Position numbers and translations under genes: made by a program. Below are positions 55,565 to 63,016 of a stretch of DNA of 64,000 nt, piece after piece. This DNA is from a virus. The stretch spans positions 56,728 through 120,727 of IMG/VR virus record IMGVR_UViG_3300044981_000387. One strand, 5' to 3'. Within the stretch, counting starts at the first letter, position 1. Every line of letters begins with the position of its first letter. Under the pieces are notes generated by a model. That model did no database searches. It saw only the letters and a program-made list of their open reading frames with translations, and was not told the origin of the DNA.

Positions 55565-56437
55565 ATGCAATTCAATAATCTTGATCTACCTAACGATAGA
55601 CATACCATCAATGCTTGGGCCCGTTCTTTTTATGCTTTAGAGCCAGATATTCATCGTATTATTACCCAACACGCATTATTGCTGAGTAAATACTACTGCT
55701 TACAAGAATGTGAACATCAATTTGCCAACACTTTCTGCAAAGAAATGTTGGAAGCATTAGATATTGTTCCATTTCTTGAGCAAATAATAACAGAGTATTT
55801 TGTTATTGGAGAAGTATATATTTACGCGCAGTTGGATGAAGCAAAAGGCAAATGGAATAAGTTAATGATTCAGAATCCAGACTATATTCTTGTGAAACGA
55901 GATACTGTTAGCGAAACTACTGAAAATAGTCATCATTATTTCTTGCGTCCTGATGAAAACATGCGACGCTTGGTTCTCTCTGAGAGAGAAGAAGATATTA
56001 AAAAGAGCCTAGAACTAAATCCACATGTTAGATCTCTTATTAAGGAGGGCAAGAATATTCCATTAGACAATTTCTATATGTGCGCTTTGACACATAAATT
56101 ATCCCCTTATGAAATAAGGGGGACTAGTTTTCTACTTCCGCTTTTCCCCCTTCTAAAAGGCGGAACAAAAACTCCTCAAGATACTCAAATCATTAAAGAA
56201 ACTCTTTTTGACACCCGCATACTTAATTCGGGAGTCTCAAAAGATATAGTGATGATGCGATACCTCTTTATTATTAATATGTTAGAGGGTTGGCTGAATA
56301 AAAAGATAATACAGCCTATTGCCAAAATACATAACTTTCAACGACAAACACCAGATAAACAATCTAGTGAATTATGTTTTCCATATATTCAATTCAACAA
56401 AACAAAATTAAGAAAAGAATTGAACAAAGTTAAATAA
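55565..56437 (+). CDS. Short portal-protein-like protein
   Basis: 290 aa from ATG 55565 with GGAG seven bases before it. INAWARSFYALEPDIHRIIT, LLLSKYYCLQECEH, LEQIITEYFVIGEVYIYAQL, DEAKGKWNKLMIQNPDYILV and the later SPYEIRGTSFLLPLFPLL follow the order of large-phage portal proteins (N-terminal half: two-residue WARxFYxxDP, GEVxxYxxxD, W..x.x.NPD). Portal proteins are usually 500 residues or more, so this would be a half-length or duplicate portal-like protein. No other head genes are nearby. Confidence 0.65.
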   Translation: MQFNNLDLPNDRHTINAWARSFYALEPDIHRIITQHALLLSKYYCLQECEHQFANTFCKEMLEALDIVPFLEQIITEYFVIGEVYIYAQLDEAKGKWNKLMIQNPDYILVKRDTVSETTENSHHYFLRPDENMRRLVLSEREEDIKKSLELNPHVRSLIKEGKNIPLDNFYMCALTHKLSPYEIRGTSFLLPLFPLLKGGTKTPQDTQIIKETLFDTRILNSGVSKDIVMMRYLFIINMLEGWLNKKIIQPIAKIHNFQRQTPDKQSSELCFPYIQFNKTKLRKELNKVK

Positions 56438-56737
56438 CTACTCACGCAGGAGGCGCGTGTGAATGGTGTCTATTATAACACAGACGGCGCCTCCTGCCAA
56501 GGCCCAACACACTGTCCAGCCCAATTTATAACTTTCTTGCGTCATTAAATAGACAGCCAATCCAGCCCAACAGCCCGTGCAATAATAACAACTTAATAAT
56601 TTGTAGAATTGCACGCCCACCACCGGCAACTTCATCATCCAATTGCGCCAACGACCAATGACATTCCAGGGACCATCCGTTTCTTTAATGGCGAACGCCA
56701 AACCGTAAATTGCGAAGATAGCAATTATTATGTCCAT
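56438..56737 (-). CDS. DUF1360-like membrane protein, ends TAG
   Basis: 99 aa. Three hydrophobic segments; FYKLLSCYYCTGCWAGLAVY is like the L-x-C-x-x-C-x-G-F/C-W motif of DUF1360. One of four TAG-terminated genes; readthrough would add ten residues before a TAA. Confidence 0.7.
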   Translation of the reverse strand: MDIIIAIFAIYGLAFAIKETDGPWNVIGRWRNWMMKLPVVGVQFYKLLSCYYCTGCWAGLAVYLMTQESYKLGWTVCWALAGGAVCVIIDTIHTRLLRE

Positions 56738-56991
56738 GAATCTGGATTCTCTATATTTTCTGGGTGTATAGCAAGGTTTTCGTCTTCAAGCCTTTCTACT
56801 TCTTCTTGACGACGCAATTCACAGTATTCATACCAAATGTGTTTAGCATCTAGCAAATCTTGGTAATGCACCATATATCCAGTAGTTTTAAGATAGGCTG
56901 CCTCCTCTTTAGCTTTTTCCACTTTTTGTTGATAAAAAGCCTCAATACCCGGATCACATTTAGGACAAGTTGTATTGTTACAATTACACAT
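56728..56991 (-). CDS. Unknown Cys-containing 87-aa protein
   Basis: ATG at 56991 (MCNCNNTTCPKCDPGIEAFY). Four Cys in the first 12 residues, then a long charged helix. The frame to 57078 is not supported. Function unknown. Confidence 0.65.
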   Translation of the reverse strand: MCNCNNTTCPKCDPGIEAFYQQKVEKAKEEAAYLKTTGYMVHYQDLLDAKHIWYEYCELRRQEEVERLEDENLAIHPENIENPDSWT

Positions 56992-56995
56992 TATC

Positions 56996-57247
56996 TTACG
57001 CCTTTTTTTCTTCATTTTTCCGATAAGCCTCTTCATTCTCTGCCGCCTCACACATAGCATGTGCTTCAAGTGCAGCATCTATTTCCATATCTCTGGCACA
57101 CTGCTCATTTTCATAAAGGCTTTGACCCGCCTCACAAGTGCAATAGGATTCCCCACCACTTAAATCATCTCGAAAAAATCCAGAATCATGACAAGAGGGG
57201 CAATAATAATCCTTCTTATAACCGTACATATCGACAAACTTTTTCAT
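56996..57247 (-). CDS. Cys-rich protein, paralogue of the next gene
   Basis: 83 aa. KKFVDMYGYKKDYYCPSCHD and SGGESYCTCEAGQSLYENEQ form a DnaJ-like or rubredoxin-like Cys pattern. Shares KFVD-Y-GY-x-x-D-x-YCP-C with 57244-57456. ATGA-coupled. Confidence 0.7.
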   Translation of the reverse strand: MKKFVDMYGYKKDYYCPSCHDSGFFRDDLSGGESYCTCEAGQSLYENEQCARDMEIDAALEAHAMCEAAENEEAYRKNEEKKA

Positions 57248-57456
57248 CTATGATCCTTTCTTTTTTGATCCAAAACCTGTAGCTTTTGACCTGTCTCATC
57301 CAAAGCTCGCAACTTTTCACCCACCTCACACGAACAATAGCAGTATTCTAGTGATAGGCAACAGTGATAAGTTCCGCCATCTTTGCAATAAGGACAATAA
57401 AAATCACATTCATAACCATAGATATCTACAAACTTCTGTGTCCATGGCGGATTCAT
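57244..57456 (-). CDS. Cys-rich protein, paralogue of the previous gene
   Basis: 70 aa. QKFVDIYGYECDFYCPYCKD and LEYCYCSCEVGEKLRALDET match the neighbour. Adjacent duplicates. The C-terminus is a short coiled coil. Function unknown. Confidence 0.7.
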   Translation of the reverse strand: MNPPWTQKFVDIYGYECDFYCPYCKDGGTYHCCLSLEYCYCSCEVGEKLRALDETGQKLQVLDQKRKDHR

Positions 57457-57884
57457 CGATGACCTCCATGCCCGCCACCATGACTCCCGCCACCATGATA
57501 ACCGCCATGCGATCCACCACCGTGATAGCCTCCGCCACCAAAATGATGCCCATAATAACCACGAAAACCGTGCCCATTATAAAAACCATGCTCATGATAA
57601 AACCCATGATATCGCTCCCAATAGCCCGGATAATACCCATAATGCCACACACCACCATACCAGAACCCACCGGCACCAATCCATACACCAAAATAAGAGT
57701 CCAAATAGAGCGGACCTTCTGGTGAAATATAATATTGGACATCGCACACTTCGCGCTCACCATAATCGTCTTCTACTACCACACAACCATAAGCAGGATC
57801 ACTGGGTGGAACGGGCGGATCGGCATAAGCCACACAACTAACTAACATTAATACTGCCACTAAACTGAAAATAATATTCTTCAT
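57453..57884 (-). CDS. Gly/His/Tyr-rich putative lipoprotein
   Basis: 143 aa. Signal MKNIIFSLVAVLMLVSC with lipobox L-V-S-C; mature part starts with Pro-rich and acidic stretch, then a Trp/Tyr/Gly/His region (GVWHYGYYPGYWERYHGFYH) and a C-terminal tail of GG-x-H-GGG repeats. The His-Gly tail could bind metal ions. Envelope protein of unknown role. Confidence 0.75.
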   Translation of the reverse strand: MKNIIFSLVAVLMLVSCVAYADPPVPPSDPAYGCVVVEDDYGEREVCDVQYYISPEGPLYLDSYFGVWIGAGGFWYGGVWHYGYYPGYWERYHGFYHEHGFYNGHGFRGYYGHHFGGGGYHGGGSHGGYHGGGSHGGGHGGHR

Positions 57885-57893
57885 TTTAATACC

Positions 57894-58520
57894 TCAAATC
57901 TTTAATTGCCATAAATCTTCAGTAGTTAATCCTTTTCGTTTTAACCACCATTGTAATCTATCTAAACGAACCGTCAATTTGGTATCCAAGTAATCTCTAT
58001 CAGGAGGACCAAATAAATCGTTGTCATGCAGCCATTGTAAATGCACGCAAGCCTCTACCGTAGCTATCATATTGTCCAAATCTACTACCACCAAAGACAC
58101 ATATTGTCGAGGATCTAGGTTTTTCCCATCCAATTTGGAACCAAAAATCTTTTTATCGGTCAGCTCAAAAATCCAAGAAGCTCCCCATTCTTTGGCGTCC
58201 TGAGCCCTTTTAGTTTTGACCCCAATTCTAATATCAGAAGCTGTATCAATCAAATCCTCTTCCCACGACTTATCTTTCTTTTGATACACCTGATGATCGG
58301 GTTGCGATAGCTGTGGATAATAATGAGAATAAACATTATAAGTAGCTTCTTCTCCTACTTTTCCATGTGTAATTTGGTTTAATATTCTCTCTGTCTTTTC
58401 GGGATCTTGTCCCCTGGATGCAATGGCATCGATATTAGTATCGATAGAGTCTTCGGCAAACTTTCTACATTTAGCGACGAGGTTCGGATCTAATTTTATT
58501 ATATTGTTTTGCGGTTTCAT
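57894..58520 (-). CDS. Probable PD-(D/E)XK nuclease-like protein
   Basis: 208 aa from ATG 58520. TERILNQITHGKVGEEATYN gives the conserved Glu, and SDIRIGVKTKRAQDAKEWGA the D-x(n)-K-x-K motif; ASWIFELTDKKIF continues the fold. These spacings fit the PD-(D/E)XK superfamily. May be a DNA repair or phage restriction-like nuclease. Not confirmed by catalytic context. Precedes by a short gap the lipoprotein gene. Confidence 0.6.
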   Translation of the reverse strand: MKPQNNIIKLDPNLVAKCRKFAEDSIDTNIDAIASRGQDPEKTERILNQITHGKVGEEATYNVYSHYYPQLSQPDHQVYQKKDKSWEEDLIDTASDIRIGVKTKRAQDAKEWGASWIFELTDKKIFGSKLDGKNLDPRQYVSLVVVDLDNMIATVEACVHLQWLHDNDLFGPPDRDYLDTKLTVRLDRLQWWLKRKGLTTEDLWQLKI

Positions 58521-58546
58521 TTTACCTCGATCAGCATATAACCAAG

Positions 58547-59356
58547 TCAAATGAAAATATGCTCCTCATTGCGGGGCTCACCGTAATATTTAGCCTTGCT
58601 GACTTTACATTCGATATTACGAGAAACATGAATCCAAGCATCAGTATGGGTATGTCCTGCCAACACTAACACATGTTTCTTCTTATGTTCCACCATAACC
58701 TTTTCAATAGCTCGACCTAAACGCAAATTGGTATTGTAAGGCAACCAAAACTTCTCCATAAAAGTTCCCACATCACGAGTAGCTTCTTTCCAAGGAGGAA
58801 AATGTGTCAGTAAATAAATGGTTTTATATTTCCGCTCGATAGCCTGCTCTAATTTATTGGCGATATCTTCGGCACTTTTGTCTGCCAAGGCGCGCCATGC
58901 TGCAATTCTATCTTCCATACTGGGTAGTTTGCGAAAATCTTTCACCAACCACCAATCAAAAGTCATCTTTAAGTATTCTGGTTTACCTTCTTCAGCATCA
59001 TACCAACCTTCAGCACCAATAATACAAACTTCATCATTGATATGAATGACGCCTGCTTCTGTCAACCAGATCAAATTGGGATACTTTTGACATAAAGTTC
59101 TAATCTTATCATGCATTTGATCGATAAAATGCCAATGATAGTCATGGTTTCCAAGAATAAAATAGATAGGACAAATTAAGCGTTTAGCTAACCTTTCCAA
59201 ATCCTTAATAGTTTTCCTACCATTGGAGATATCGCCAGTTAGAAAGATACCTTTAGGGTTTTGTTTGGCTACATTTTTAATGAAAAAATATTTGGTCCAA
59301 GGCATCACCTTGTCTAAGTGTGTATCAGTGAACCATAGATATTTACATTTTTCCAT
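58547..59356 (-). CDS. Metallophosphoesterase, in frame with upstream LigA
   Basis: 269 aa. LWFTDTHLDKVM (D-x-H), IFLTGDISNGRKT, FILGNHDYHW, YLLTHFPPWKE and LVLAGHTHTDAW are the calcineurin-type metal motifs. Its ATG lies eight codons after the LigA stop in the same frame; only two TAG codons separate the two coding regions. Activity on DNA or RNA ends is possible. Confidence 0.9.
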   Translation of the reverse strand: MEKCKYLWFTDTHLDKVMPWTKYFFIKNVAKQNPKGIFLTGDISNGRKTIKDLERLAKRLICPIYFILGNHDYHWHFIDQMHDKIRTLCQKYPNLIWLTEAGVIHINDEVCIIGAEGWYDAEEGKPEYLKMTFDWWLVKDFRKLPSMEDRIAAWRALADKSAEDIANKLEQAIERKYKTIYLLTHFPPWKEATRDVGTFMEKFWLPYNTNLRLGRAIEKVMVEHKKKHVLVLAGHTHTDAWIHVSRNIECKVSKAKYYGEPRNEEHIFI

Positions 59357-59377
59357 ACAGATATTACTTAATATCTA

Positions 59378-61252
59378 CTACTCTATCATAGACAAAAACT
59401 CGTCTTCTGAAATTAAAGAAGTGCCCAACTTGCGAGCCGCTTGAGCTTTACTACTAGTGCTTGCCGTATCATTGATCACTAGATAAGTGAGCCCTTTGCC
59501 CACACTGGACTTAACAGTCCCTCCTGCCTCTACTACCATTTGTTCCAATTCGGCTCGTTTATGAGACATGGTCCCAGTAAAACATAGACTTTTGTTCGTT
59601 AATTTTCCAATAATCTTCTTTTTGATCTTCACACCATTGGTTAAAAGATCCAGAATCAGTTGCTGATTATCTTTTAGTCCTTGTGCCAAAGACTCTGACT
59701 TGGTAGGTCCCACACCAGGGACTTGAGCAAACTCATTAGCACCCAACTGCCCGAACTTAGTTAGAGTGTCGCAACCAGCATCCATAATAGCTTTAATGGT
59801 GCTTTGCCCAATCATAGGAATGGATAAGGCCCCCAAACATACTTCCAAGGAAATCTCTTTATTAGCGTGTAAGATATCATAGCATTTTTGAGCAGACTTG
59901 TCTCCCATACGATCCAGGGTAGCTATATCATTGACGGTTAAGGTATATAGATCGGCTACCGTTCTAACCTTCTTAGCATCTACTAACTTCTCTACCAAGG
60001 TATCGCCCCACTCGAGCAGGTTGAGTTCTTTGATCCAGTTTTTAATGCGACCAATAATCTGGGCTCGGCAGGACTGAGTGTTAGTACATAGTAGGTTCTC
60101 ACCATCCATTCTAACATTGCCGCCACACTCAGGACATTCTTTGGGAGCTTGAGCTACTTTACCAGTGCCTTTAATCAATTCTTCAATACGAGGAATGACA
60201 TCATTAGCACGAGACACTAAAACAGTAGCACCGATATCTACACCTAACTCTTCAATATAGGCAATGTTATACATGCTAGCCCTGGTAACGGTAGCACCTA
60301 CTAAAATCACTGGATCTACTACTGCTACTGGAGTTAGGCGTCCGCTATTGCCTACTTGCCAAATGATATCTTTGATAGTGGATTCACGAGACTCATTATC
60401 AAACTTAAAAGCAATGGCACCTTTGGGTCGAAGGTCTTTATCGCCCAGAGCCATTTGCTTGGCCATATCATTGATACGAATCACCAAACCATCAATATCA
60501 TAGTCTAATTTATCGCGCTCTGCATCCTGATAATTGCGCCAATGAGTATTAACGCTGGAATCGTTAGGTAGCACCCAATAATTAGGAGTATCTAAATCCT
60601 GTTTTTGCAACCACTCAAACTGAGCCCTTTCTGTCTTGAAATCTATATCACCCAATACCTGATAGAAAAGAATGTTGAGTTTATCCACTCCCACCCCATC
60701 TAAACGCTTGCTAGTGCCAGAAGCAGCATTGCGCGGATTAGCTTTATCCGCAAAATGCTGTTTATGGGTACTCTTAAACATGATGATCTCACCACGCAAA
60801 GAACCGGTGAACTTATGTTTCAGGTGAGAGGGCACTCCACCCATCTTGGCCACATTGACAGTAATATCCTCCCCAGTTTCGCCATCACCACGGGTAATGC
60901 CTTGTACTAGACTGCCATTTTCGTAAATAACCTCAATAGAGAGTCCGTCTAACTTCTCGGTGACGAATAATAGCTCATTGCCAGCCATATCATCTGCCCA
61001 TTTAGACAATTCAGCTGGCGTATTGACTTTGTCCAAGCTTCCCATTGGGATCTGATGTTTGGCCTTTTGCCATTCAGAAGGTACCACAGGAGCACCAATT
61101 GCCGTGACGGCTTTGTTGGTAGGATCTAACAGGCGCAGTTCATCAACCCAAGAATCGAAAATCTTATCGGATACACTAGGTGTATCGTTATAATAATCAT
61201 TGCGAGCCTTGAAAATCTTATTTTCTAGCTCTTGAGTACGATTAGCGTGCAT
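59378..61252 (-). CDS. ligA: NAD-dependent DNA ligase
   Basis: 624 aa, a bit shorter than typical LigA (about 670). N-terminal Ia-type region (RNDYYNDTPSVSDKIFDSW), adenylation domain with Lys100 in FVTEKLDGLSIEVIYENG, ITRGDGETGEDITVNV, RGEIIM; OB fold; four-Cys zinc finger (CPECGGNVRMDGENLLC, then SC); HhH domain (PMIGQSTIKAIMDAGC, VPGVGPTKSESL); C-terminal BRCT (LCFTGTMSHKRAELEQMVVE). Seals nicks using NAD. Transcribed from the promoter at 61342 with a structured leader. Ends with TAG TAG, in frame with the phosphoesterase. Confidence 0.95.
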   Translation of the reverse strand: MHANRTQELENKIFKARNDYYNDTPSVSDKIFDSWVDELRLLDPTNKAVTAIGAPVVPSEWQKAKHQIPMGSLDKVNTPAELSKWADDMAGNELLFVTEKLDGLSIEVIYENGSLVQGITRGDGETGEDITVNVAKMGGVPSHLKHKFTGSLRGEIIMFKSTHKQHFADKANPRNAASGTSKRLDGVGVDKLNILFYQVLGDIDFKTERAQFEWLQKQDLDTPNYWVLPNDSSVNTHWRNYQDAERDKLDYDIDGLVIRINDMAKQMALGDKDLRPKGAIAFKFDNESRESTIKDIIWQVGNSGRLTPVAVVDPVILVGATVTRASMYNIAYIEELGVDIGATVLVSRANDVIPRIEELIKGTGKVAQAPKECPECGGNVRMDGENLLCTNTQSCRAQIIGRIKNWIKELNLLEWGDTLVEKLVDAKKVRTVADLYTLTVNDIATLDRMGDKSAQKCYDILHANKEISLEVCLGALSIPMIGQSTIKAIMDAGCDTLTKFGQLGANEFAQVPGVGPTKSESLAQGLKDNQQLILDLLTNGVKIKKKIIGKLTNKSLCFTGTMSHKRAELEQMVVEAGGTVKSSVGKGLTYLVINDTASTSSKAQAARKLGTSLISEDEFLSMIE

Positions 61253-61303
61253 TTATAACCTGTAAATATGGCTGGGTAAGTGCAGTCCAGTTAAAATTAG
61301 AGA

Positions 61304-61369
61304 CGCCAACAGAAGGCGCAGCACGCCTATGGTGCAAACCTAATGTAAGGCCTAGACGCAATTTGTCAA
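61304..61369 (-). promoter_or_regulatory. ligA promoter and hairpin leader
   Basis: Minus strand TTGACA (61369-61364), 16-base spacer, TACATT (61347-61342). The leader of about 80 bases can form two hairpins, GCAC-CATAGGCG-type (61335-61321) and CGCC-TTCTGTT-GGCG-type (61318-61304). They could be attenuator or stability elements, or chance. The spacer and leader hold no ORF. Confidence 0.6.
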
Positions 61370-61377
61370 GTCCAGGG

Positions 61378-61920
61378 CTACTTTTTAGCCGGTATTTTGG
61401 GCAGTTTTAGGGTGCGAAATGGTGCCGCGACCCCTGCACTGAAGGTGCTGGCAGCTTTCAGGGCAGTAGTAATTCTTTTGAGCGGATCTAATTCGGGGGT
61501 AGCATACATGGCTCCCAAAGCTAAATCGGAACCACAACCGACCGCATCATATAGCTTTGCTGGAATGCCTACTTGAAAATCAACATCAATAGTGTATAGT
61601 TTACCCTTATATCCTACTAAAAACTGTCCGCCCTTCTTCGTCTCACCAAAATCGTTATCCGTAAAACATTTACGAACAGCATCAATAAAAGTAGTGACCA
61701 TGTATTGCATATCATCTTGCTGTATAGTCTGTGCTGTTGGGTTGAACTTATATCTCAATAATTGCCCCATTCTGAAACTGGTAGTAAAACCCATAATAAA
61801 AGGACCGTTGATAAAAACCTTTTCATCCGCACGAATAGTAAGATATAGCCCATCTACTCCAGCGCTATCACCACCCATATACACATCGCCTTTATCTACC
61901 AATCCAATTATACAAGTCAT
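61378..61920 (-). CDS. HslV/proteasome beta-like Ntn-hydrolase
   Basis: 180 aa from ATG 61920. After Met removal the chain starts TCIIGLVDKGDVYMGGDSAG, with Thr1 nucleophile, Asp17-type (GGDSAG) and Lys33-type (RADEKVF) residues of proteasome beta and HslV. Later QFLVGYKGKLYTIDVDFQV and AVGCGSDLALGAMYA match the fold. Rings of such subunits form self-compartmentalised proteases with AAA+ partners; no HslU is in the window. One of the four TAG-terminated genes. Its product could degrade host or tagged proteins (inference). Confidence 0.85.
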   Translation of the reverse strand: MTCIIGLVDKGDVYMGGDSAGVDGLYLTIRADEKVFINGPFIMGFTTSFRMGQLLRYKFNPTAQTIQQDDMQYMVTTFIDAVRKCFTDNDFGETKKGGQFLVGYKGKLYTIDVDFQVGIPAKLYDAVGCGSDLALGAMYATPELDPLKRITTALKAASTFSAGVAAPFRTLKLPKIPAKK

Positions 61921-62645
61921 ATTACATTTTCCTTGGGTTTTTGGCAAAAACACTCTACCATGTTTTCGTCGTCAGGTGCCGGATACCAGCCCTGACCTTG
62001 ACAAATGACACAGGCATTTTTCTTCTTTTGTTCTGCAATTTCAATAATGGTGTTGTATCGTTCCACTAATCTTTTAATTTCATCACGAATGACCGTAATA
62101 TTAGGATAATTAGTGAGAGGCGCCAGTTGCATCAATCTATCAAAAATGGGGAAGTAGCATTCTTTGGTTTCCTTAATTTGCTTCTTCTGAAACTCCAGGG
62201 TAGTACCGGGCACCATGAGGGAGCGCAAATTATCTAACCTATCACAGGCCTTAATTAACAGAACCTTCCAATCTTGGCAATGACTTAACCTATCAATGTA
62301 TCCTTCTTTAGGAACTTTGCTTAACAGCTTAACTAGAGTAATTACCTCTGCACCAAAACAATGCTCCAATAGTTCAGCCGACAAATCATGAGTGTCTTCT
62401 AAGGAATCATGCAAAAGGGCGGCAATCACCATATCACGATCCACCATTTTAACTTCATCCATTAAAATAATAGCTACTCTTCTGACATGCTCAAAATAAC
62501 GAGTAGGCTTACCTTCTGTTAGTTCCTTTCTAGTTTGGGCTCGGTGTCCAAACTTAGCCAGACAATAGGCCAGTTTAACATCCAACTGCTGAGAAGGTGG
62601 CAGGTAAGGCTTAATGCGGGCCTGAAAGGTCTCTTTATTCTCCAT
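61917..62645 (-). CDS. HD-domain (p)ppGpp hydrolase (small alarmone hydrolase/RSH-like)
   Basis: 242 aa. RYFEHVRRVAIILMDEVKMV (first His), VIAALLHDSLEDTHDL (H-D-x-x-E-D), LIKACDRLDNLRSLMV (D-x-x-x-N), matching SpoT/Mesh1-type hydrolases. C-terminal 30 residues hold a zinc-ribbon-like Cys pattern (CVICQGQGWY, CFC). Such enzymes degrade ppGpp, the stringent alarmone. ATGA-coupled to the HslV-like gene. Phage (p)ppGpp hydrolases are known in a few cases (inference for role). Confidence 0.85.
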   Translation of the reverse strand: MENKETFQARIKPYLPPSQQLDVKLAYCLAKFGHRAQTRKELTEGKPTRYFEHVRRVAIILMDEVKMVDRDMVIAALLHDSLEDTHDLSAELLEHCFGAEVITLVKLLSKVPKEGYIDRLSHCQDWKVLLIKACDRLDNLRSLMVPGTTLEFQKKQIKETKECYFPIFDRLMQLAPLTNYPNITVIRDEIKRLVERYNTIIEIAEQKKKNACVICQGQGWYPAPDDENMVECFCQKPKENVI

Positions 62646-62647
62646 AG

Positions 62648-63016
62648 TTAATCTTTTTGTCCCTTATATATTTTGACTGCTTGCGCTTTTGTTAAATTAA
62701 AATGCTTTAACAAAGCTTGCAATAGGACATAATCATTATGCGATTCTTTTCGGCAAATTACACAAGTAATTGGAGTTTTGTCGTCTATCACATAATTACC
62801 ATTATCCCACTCTTCCCAACGAGGGCTATTTTCATCTTCATTTACTTCTATACGCCTACCATTATTTTCATCAAGAAGATAAGGATTAAAATAATTCTCT
62901 AACTTGCCACAACCTAGCCTACAAAAACTAGAACCGCAATCACAAGAACAGCAATATTCGCTATCATCTCGATAACCATTATCGCAACCATCACATTTTA
63001 AGTAGTCGACGCCCAT
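62648..63016 (-). CDS. Cys-rich zinc-binding protein, 122 aa
   Basis: YLKCDGCDNGYRDDSEYCCS, then CDCGSSFCRLGCGKLEN: ten Cys in the first 38 residues; another pair (CVIC) further on. C-terminal helix ALLKHFNLTKAQAVKIYKG is SAP-like in pattern. Between the hydrolase and PheRS genes, overlapping PheRS by one base. Confidence 0.7.
   Translation of the reverse strand: MGVDYLKCDGCDNGYRDDSEYCCSCDCGSSFCRLGCGKLENYFNPYLLDENNGRRIEVNEDENSPRWEEWDNGNYVIDDKTPITCVICRKESHNDYVLLQALLKHFNLTKAQAVKIYKGQKD

Noticed and set aside
56438-56480. CACGC...GCGTG hairpin as a terminator for the portal-like gene
   Set aside because: No T-run follows on the plus strand, and the bases code for the C-terminus of the convergent membrane protein.
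57453-57560. Direct repeats (GGH-coding) as a possible CRISPR or regulatory repeat
   Set aside because: Irregular repeat units within a coding region; no spacers of uniform length.
57351-57763. Frames of about 120 codons overlapping the lipoprotein gene on both strands
   Set aside because: They arise from the repetitive GGH-type codons of the lipoprotein; Met/Thr/Ile-rich products without signals.
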